NCBI GenBank assembly: GCA_051651645.1
Contig: JBOFSR010000025.1
Span: 1-9,039, forward strand
Length of the DNA: 9,039 nt
Direction of reading: 5' to 3'
From: JBOFSR01 sp051651645
GTDB taxonomy: Bacteria; Spirochaetota; Spirochaetia; Treponematales; Treponemataceae
Below are positions 6,423 through 9,039 of this stretch, one piece after another; the stretch's first letter is position 1; each line of letters opens with the position of its first letter. The translations under genes were made by a program, and so were the position numbers. The notes below the pieces were generated by a model. That model did not search any database. It saw only the letters and a program-made list of their open reading frames with translations, and was not told where the DNA came from.

Positions 6423-6611
6423 ATTTCTCCATGAAAAAATGCGAGATTAGTATACTGTTATTAATTTTGCTATTCTAAATCTGGCAAGAATTGTAAATCT
6501 TGCAAACCCTCAAATACGCAGCGATTTACGATCGAAAAGAGTAATATAATTGAAATGAGTTACGCAGAAGAGAAAGAGTTTTCTATTTGCTTTAATGTCT
6601 TTTATACAAGG
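6423..6611. other. Intergenic spacer between convergent genes, no gene assigned
   Basis: These 189 bases between the lipoprotein terminator and the wzt stop hold no supportable gene. I see a short hairpin GCAAGA/TCTTGC (6484-6489/6498-6503) without a T-run on either strand, and an isolated TATAAT (6545-6550). No clear terminator for wzt was found, although the hairpin could stabilise its transcript end. Confidence 0.5.
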
Positions 6612-7337
6612 CTACGCGTTATTTTTATAAGCTTCACATACTTCTTGCGTATTTCCAATCATTTTCACCCTGCCTTTTTCAAGCCAAACAACCCGAGTAC
6701 ATAGTAATTTAATTTGATCTAAGCTATGAGAAACAAAGATTACAGTTGTGCCACCTTTCATCAACTGCATCATTCTATTAAGGCTTTTTTTCTGAAAATC
6801 AGCATCTCCCACTGAAAGAATTTCATCTACTATCATGATATCAGGATTAACTAAAACAGCGATAGAAAAAGCAAGACGGGCAACCATACCGCTTGAATAT
6901 GTGCGAATTGGATTATTGATAAAGTTTCCAAGCTCAGAAAACTCGATTATTTCATTGTATTTTTCTTTTAATAGTGCCTTTGACAGACCTAAAATAGCCC
7001 CATTTAAAAAAATATTTTCAGCTCCACTTAAATCAGGGTCGAAGCCGCTTCCAAGTTCGAGCATTGGTGCAATTTTTCCAAAGGTTTCAATAGATCCTGT
7101 TGTTGGCTCTAAAATCCCAGAAATAACTTTCAAAATCGTACTTTTACCTGCTCCATTTTTTCCAATAATTCCAATAACTTCGCCTTGTTCAATTGAAAAA
7201 GAGACATCCTCTAAAGCCTGAAATACTTGGTAGTTTAACTCGCCTTTTAAAAAGCGAACAAAAAATTCTTTTAAACTTTGAATACGATGAACATCCAATT
7301 TGTATGCCATAGAGACATTTTTTACATTTATAATCAT
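6612..7337 (-). CDS. wzt: ABC-2 polysaccharide/glycolipid exporter, ATP-binding subunit (Wzt/KpsT/TagH type)
   Basis: A 241-residue cytoplasmic ATPase. It has Walker A GKNGAGKST (59-67), the exporter-subfamily stretch LELGSGFDPDLSGAENIFLNG (93-113), signature YSSGM (147-151), Walker B IMIVDE (167-172) followed by SVGDADFQ (175-182), and the switch His204 in FVSHS. These mark the class that powers export of capsule, O-antigen, teichoic acid or related glycans. It ends soon after the nucleotide-binding fold, so it lacks the C-terminal carbohydrate-binding domain of the long Wzt proteins that select capped O-antigen. The gene starts eight bases after the wzm stop, with AGGA six bases before the ATG, so the two are one operon and one transporter. 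No glycosyltransferase gene is present in the window, so the exported glycan is unknown. Confidence 0.92.
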   Translation of the reverse strand: MIINVKNVSMAYKLDVHRIQSLKEFFVRFLKGELNYQVFQALEDVSFSIEQGEVIGIIGKNGAGKSTILKVISGILEPTTGSIETFGKIAPMLELGSGFDPDLSGAENIFLNGAILGLSKALLKEKYNEIIEFSELGNFINNPIRTYSSGMVARLAFSIAVLVNPDIMIVDEILSVGDADFQKKSLNRMMQLMKGGTTVIFVSHSLDQIKLLCTRVVWLEKGRVKMIGNTQEVCEAYKNNA

Positions 7338-7345
7338 AAGTCGTC

Positions 7346-8140
7346 CTAGAGATTTAAAACAAATTTATTTTGTGTTTTTCTGAACACAAACAGCCCAAGC
7401 GCAAACATTCCAAACGAAAATATCATGCAGTATATAAATGTTGAAGGCGGAGGCAATACGCCATTTATCAAAACATTGCGCCCAAACCGTAAAAAGTGCC
7501 TCATTGGATTTAATAATAAAATTGCATCAAATTTTTGCGGTATAATAGATTCGGGATAAAAAATTGGCGTTGCATACATCCATAAAAGAACAACAACTCC
7601 CCACAAAAACTGCAAATCGCGAAAGAAAACCATTGCCGCTGATAAAAAAAAGCTCATTCCAAGGCAAAACACCATCAAAAGAAAGATAACACCTGGAAAA
7701 AAAATAATTGTCCACTGGATTTTAACACCTGTCAAAATGCATACAAGAAATAATGGTATCAGTGATAACGATAAATTAATAGAAGAAGACAAAATACGGG
7801 CAATCGGAAAGATTGATTTTGGGATGTAGACTTTTCGTAACAACGGAGCATTTCCTGTGATTGAAACTAAACCCATCGTTGTTGTTTCTGAAAAAAAACT
7901 AAAAAAAACAATTCCACTTAATAAGTAAGCAAAGTAACTTTCATCCCCTCTATTGAATATGCGAGAAAAAACAATATATTGTACCGCCATTGTCAAAAGA
8001 GGATTTAAAAAGCTCCAAAAAACGCCCAAAACGCTGCGTTTATATTTTGTCTTAAAATCGCGAGCAACTAATTGTTCCAAAAGAAAACGATACTCTTTTG
8101 CCAAGCGAATGGCACGAAGAGGGAAAAATTCTTTTTTCAT
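7346..8140 (-). CDS. wzm: ABC-2 polysaccharide/glycolipid exporter, permease subunit (Wzm/KpsM/TagG type)
   Basis: A 264-residue inner-membrane permease. The N-terminus has the classic amphipathic stretch RDFKTKYKRSVLGVFWSFLNPL (27-48), which packs along the membrane before the first span. About six hydrophobic spans follow: 39-59, 70-86, 112-138, 144-172, 177-195 and 235-254. The re-entrant region YATPIFYP (189-196) and LNPM (210-213) are family hallmarks. It would form the glycan channel with the ATPase encoded next. AGGAG lies five bases before the ATG, a strong start, and wzm leads wzt by an eight-base gap. Length is normal, with no frameshift. The pair stands apart from glycan-synthesis genes, so whether it exports a lipooligosaccharide, capsule or another lipid-linked glycan cannot be told. 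Confidence 0.93.
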   Translation of the reverse strand: MKKEFFPLRAIRLAKEYRFLLEQLVARDFKTKYKRSVLGVFWSFLNPLLTMAVQYIVFSRIFNRGDESYFAYLLSGIVFFSFFSETTTMGLVSITGNAPLLRKVYIPKSIFPIARILSSSINLSLSLIPLFLVCILTGVKIQWTIIFFPGVIFLLMVFCLGMSFFLSAAMVFFRDLQFLWGVVVLLWMYATPIFYPESIIPQKFDAILLLNPMRHFLRFGRNVLINGVLPPPSTFIYCMIFSFGMFALGLFVFRKTQNKFVLNL

Positions 8141-8315
8141 TAAAACTCCTAAACGAAAGATCGTAGCTTTCTCATATCTTAATCTTGTAAGGCTGCCTTT
8201 TCTCTGTAACTCGATAAAAAAAATGTATGATTATCTCTAAATTTTATTTTCACAATACATTATTTTGGCTTTTATTTTATCCAAATCATATTACTTTACA
8301 AGATGTTTTCTTTGT

Positions 8316-8344
8316 ATAAAAGCATAAAATGTAAGACTTGTCAA
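8316..8344 (-). promoter_or_regulatory. Possible distal wzm-wzt promoter
   Basis: On the minus strand a full consensus TTGACA (8344-8339) is followed after 17 bases by TTTTAT (8321-8316), four of six consensus bases. It would give a long leader of about 170 bases. I found no better -35/-10 pair nearer to wzm, so this is tentative. The rest of the divergent spacer (8141-8434) is AT-rich, with no gene seen. Confidence 0.3.
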
Positions 8345-8399
8345 TATAGCAAAATCTTTTACTAAAAATATCCTTGGCAAACTAAAAAGTCTATAAAAC

Positions 8400-8427
8400 T
8401 TGACTTTTTTTGCTGAAAGAATACAAT
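8400..8427 (+). promoter_or_regulatory. Candidate tgt promoter
   Basis: TTGACT (8400-8405), a 16-base spacer and TACAAT (8422-8427) each match five of six consensus bases. The tgt ATG begins after only seven further bases, the usual distance to the transcription start. The mRNA is therefore probably leaderless, in line with the lack of a Shine-Dalgarno. Confidence 0.65.
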
Positions 8428-8434
8428 ACTCAGC

Positions 8435-9039
8435 ATGACTAAATCACTTTTTACTATAAAACAAAGCCAAAGCGATTGCCGAGCAAGAACGGGAACATTG
8501 CATCTTCCGCACGGAGATGTGCAAACTCCCGTATTTATGCCCGTAGGAACAAATGCCACGGTCAAAGCAATCACCATAGAAGATTTAACAGAAATTGGCT
8601 TTGAAATTATTTTAGCAAATACCTATCACTTATATTTACGCGTCGGCGGCGATTTACTAGAAGAAGCTGACGGCTTACACGGATTTTCTCGCTGGAAAAA
8701 AAACTTTCTCACTGACTCAGGAGGATTTCAAGTTTTCTCGCTTGCTCCGTTTAGAAAAATCAGCAATGAAGGAGTGTGCTTCCAAAGTCATATTGATGGG
8801 TCACGTCATTTTTTAACACCAGAGAGCGTTGTTTGTTTACAAGCCCAATTTAATAGCGATATTCAAATGCAACTTGATGTTTGCACTGGCTATGATATTG
8901 AATGGAAAAAGGCAAAGGAAGCGTTGACAATCACATCGGATTGGGCAAATAGAGCAAAAAGCGAATGGCTCAAAAAAATCGACAATGGCTACTTAGGGAG
9001 CCTGTTCCCCATTGTGCAGGGCAATTTTTTTACTGATTT
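8435..9039 (+). CDS. tgt: Queuine tRNA-ribosyltransferase, N-terminal half (cut by window edge)
   Basis: The first 201 codons of a protein that normally runs to about 370-380 residues. Tgt exchanges guanine 34 of GUN-anticodon tRNAs (Asp, Asn, His, Tyr) for preQ1 in bacteria. Visible landmarks are TPVFMPVGTNATVKAI (31-46), ILANTYHLYLR (59-69), LTDSGGFQVFSL (92-103) with the substrate-binding Asp94, SDIQMQLDVC (141-150) with Asp148 at the conserved base-recognition position, and PIVQGNFF (192-199) at the edge. The nucleophilic Asp and the zinc-site cysteines lie beyond the window. The ATG at 8435 fits the family start and no other Met precedes FMPVG. There is no ribosome site; the -10 box lies seven bases upstream. 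The gene is divergent from wzm-wzt. Confidence 0.95.
   Translation, partial: MTKSLFTIKQSQSDCRARTGTLHLPHGDVQTPVFMPVGTNATVKAITIEDLTEIGFEIILANTYHLYLRVGGDLLEEADGLHGFSRWKKNFLTDSGGFQVFSLAPFRKISNEGVCFQSHIDGSRHFLTPESVVCLQAQFNSDIQMQLDVCTGYDIEWKKAKEALTITSDWANRAKSEWLKKIDNGYLGSLFPIVQGNFFTD

Noticed and set aside
6484..6503. GCAAGA/TCTTGC hairpin as a terminator for wzt
   Set aside because: Only six base pairs with an eight-base loop, and no T-run on either strand; it lies over 100 bases past the wzt stop.
6555..6704. 49-codon plus-strand reading frame just after a TATAAT, starting MSYAEEKEF
   Set aside because: No ribosome site, no -35 at a sensible distance, no recognisable domain, and two thirds of it is antisense to the conserved 3-prime end of wzt.
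8182..8304. Inverted repeat ATCTTGTAA (8182-8190) and TTACAAGAT (8296-8304) in the wzm-tgt spacer
   Set aside because: Nine bases separated by 105 is expected by chance in such AT-rich DNA, and it matches no promoter or terminator position.
8362..8577. Minus-strand 71-codon reading frame over the tgt start
   Set aside because: It is antisense to conserved Tgt sequence and to the tgt promoter, with no domain or ribosome site.

Overview
The window is AT-rich, roughly one third G+C by eye. It reads as ordinary chromosome of a spirochaete, most likely a Treponema relative. This rests on protein motif style (the SGKSGCGN cytidylate kinase P-loop, the QLDVCTGY stretch of Tgt, a eukaryote-like HisRS) and on gene content recalled from that group. 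It is an inference, not a measured phylogeny.

Left block, minus strand (about 1-2942): hisS, a TetR-family regulator, yicC and the first codons of a cytidylate kinase run as a tight series. tetR and yicC overlap by an ATGA, and yicC and the kinase are 1 to 28 bases apart depending on the kinase start. A promoter candidate and a 14-bp perfect palindrome lie between hisS and tetR, so tetR-yicC-cmk may have its own self-regulated promoter.

Centre (2943-4782): a divergent region drives hisS to the left and tRNA-Val(GAC) plus murB to the right. murB starts only 13 bases after the tRNA and has no visible Shine-Dalgarno. It converges on a minus-strand TauE/SafE-type anion permease gene, with 34 bases between the two stops and no visible terminator.

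Right block (4783-9039): a monocistronic sugar-type ABC substrate-binding lipoprotein gene has a strong promoter, a GGAGG ribosome site and a long-hairpin terminator, but no permease genes. It faces a minus-strand wzm-wzt pair encoding an ABC-2 polysaccharide or glycolipid exporter. A 294-base divergent spacer separates that pair from tgt (queuine tRNA-ribosyltransferase), which runs off the right edge.

No CRISPR array, insertion sequence, prophage, toxin-antitoxin pair or recognisable defence system was seen. I do not find a new multi-gene system. The most useful signals are regulatory: three genes (tgt, hisS, tetR) have an ATG only 6-7 bases after a plausible -10 box, which suggests leaderless mRNAs. 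There is also a palindromic operator candidate at tetR, a tRNA-mRNA co-transcript, and a conservative change at a catalytic arginine position in MurB.
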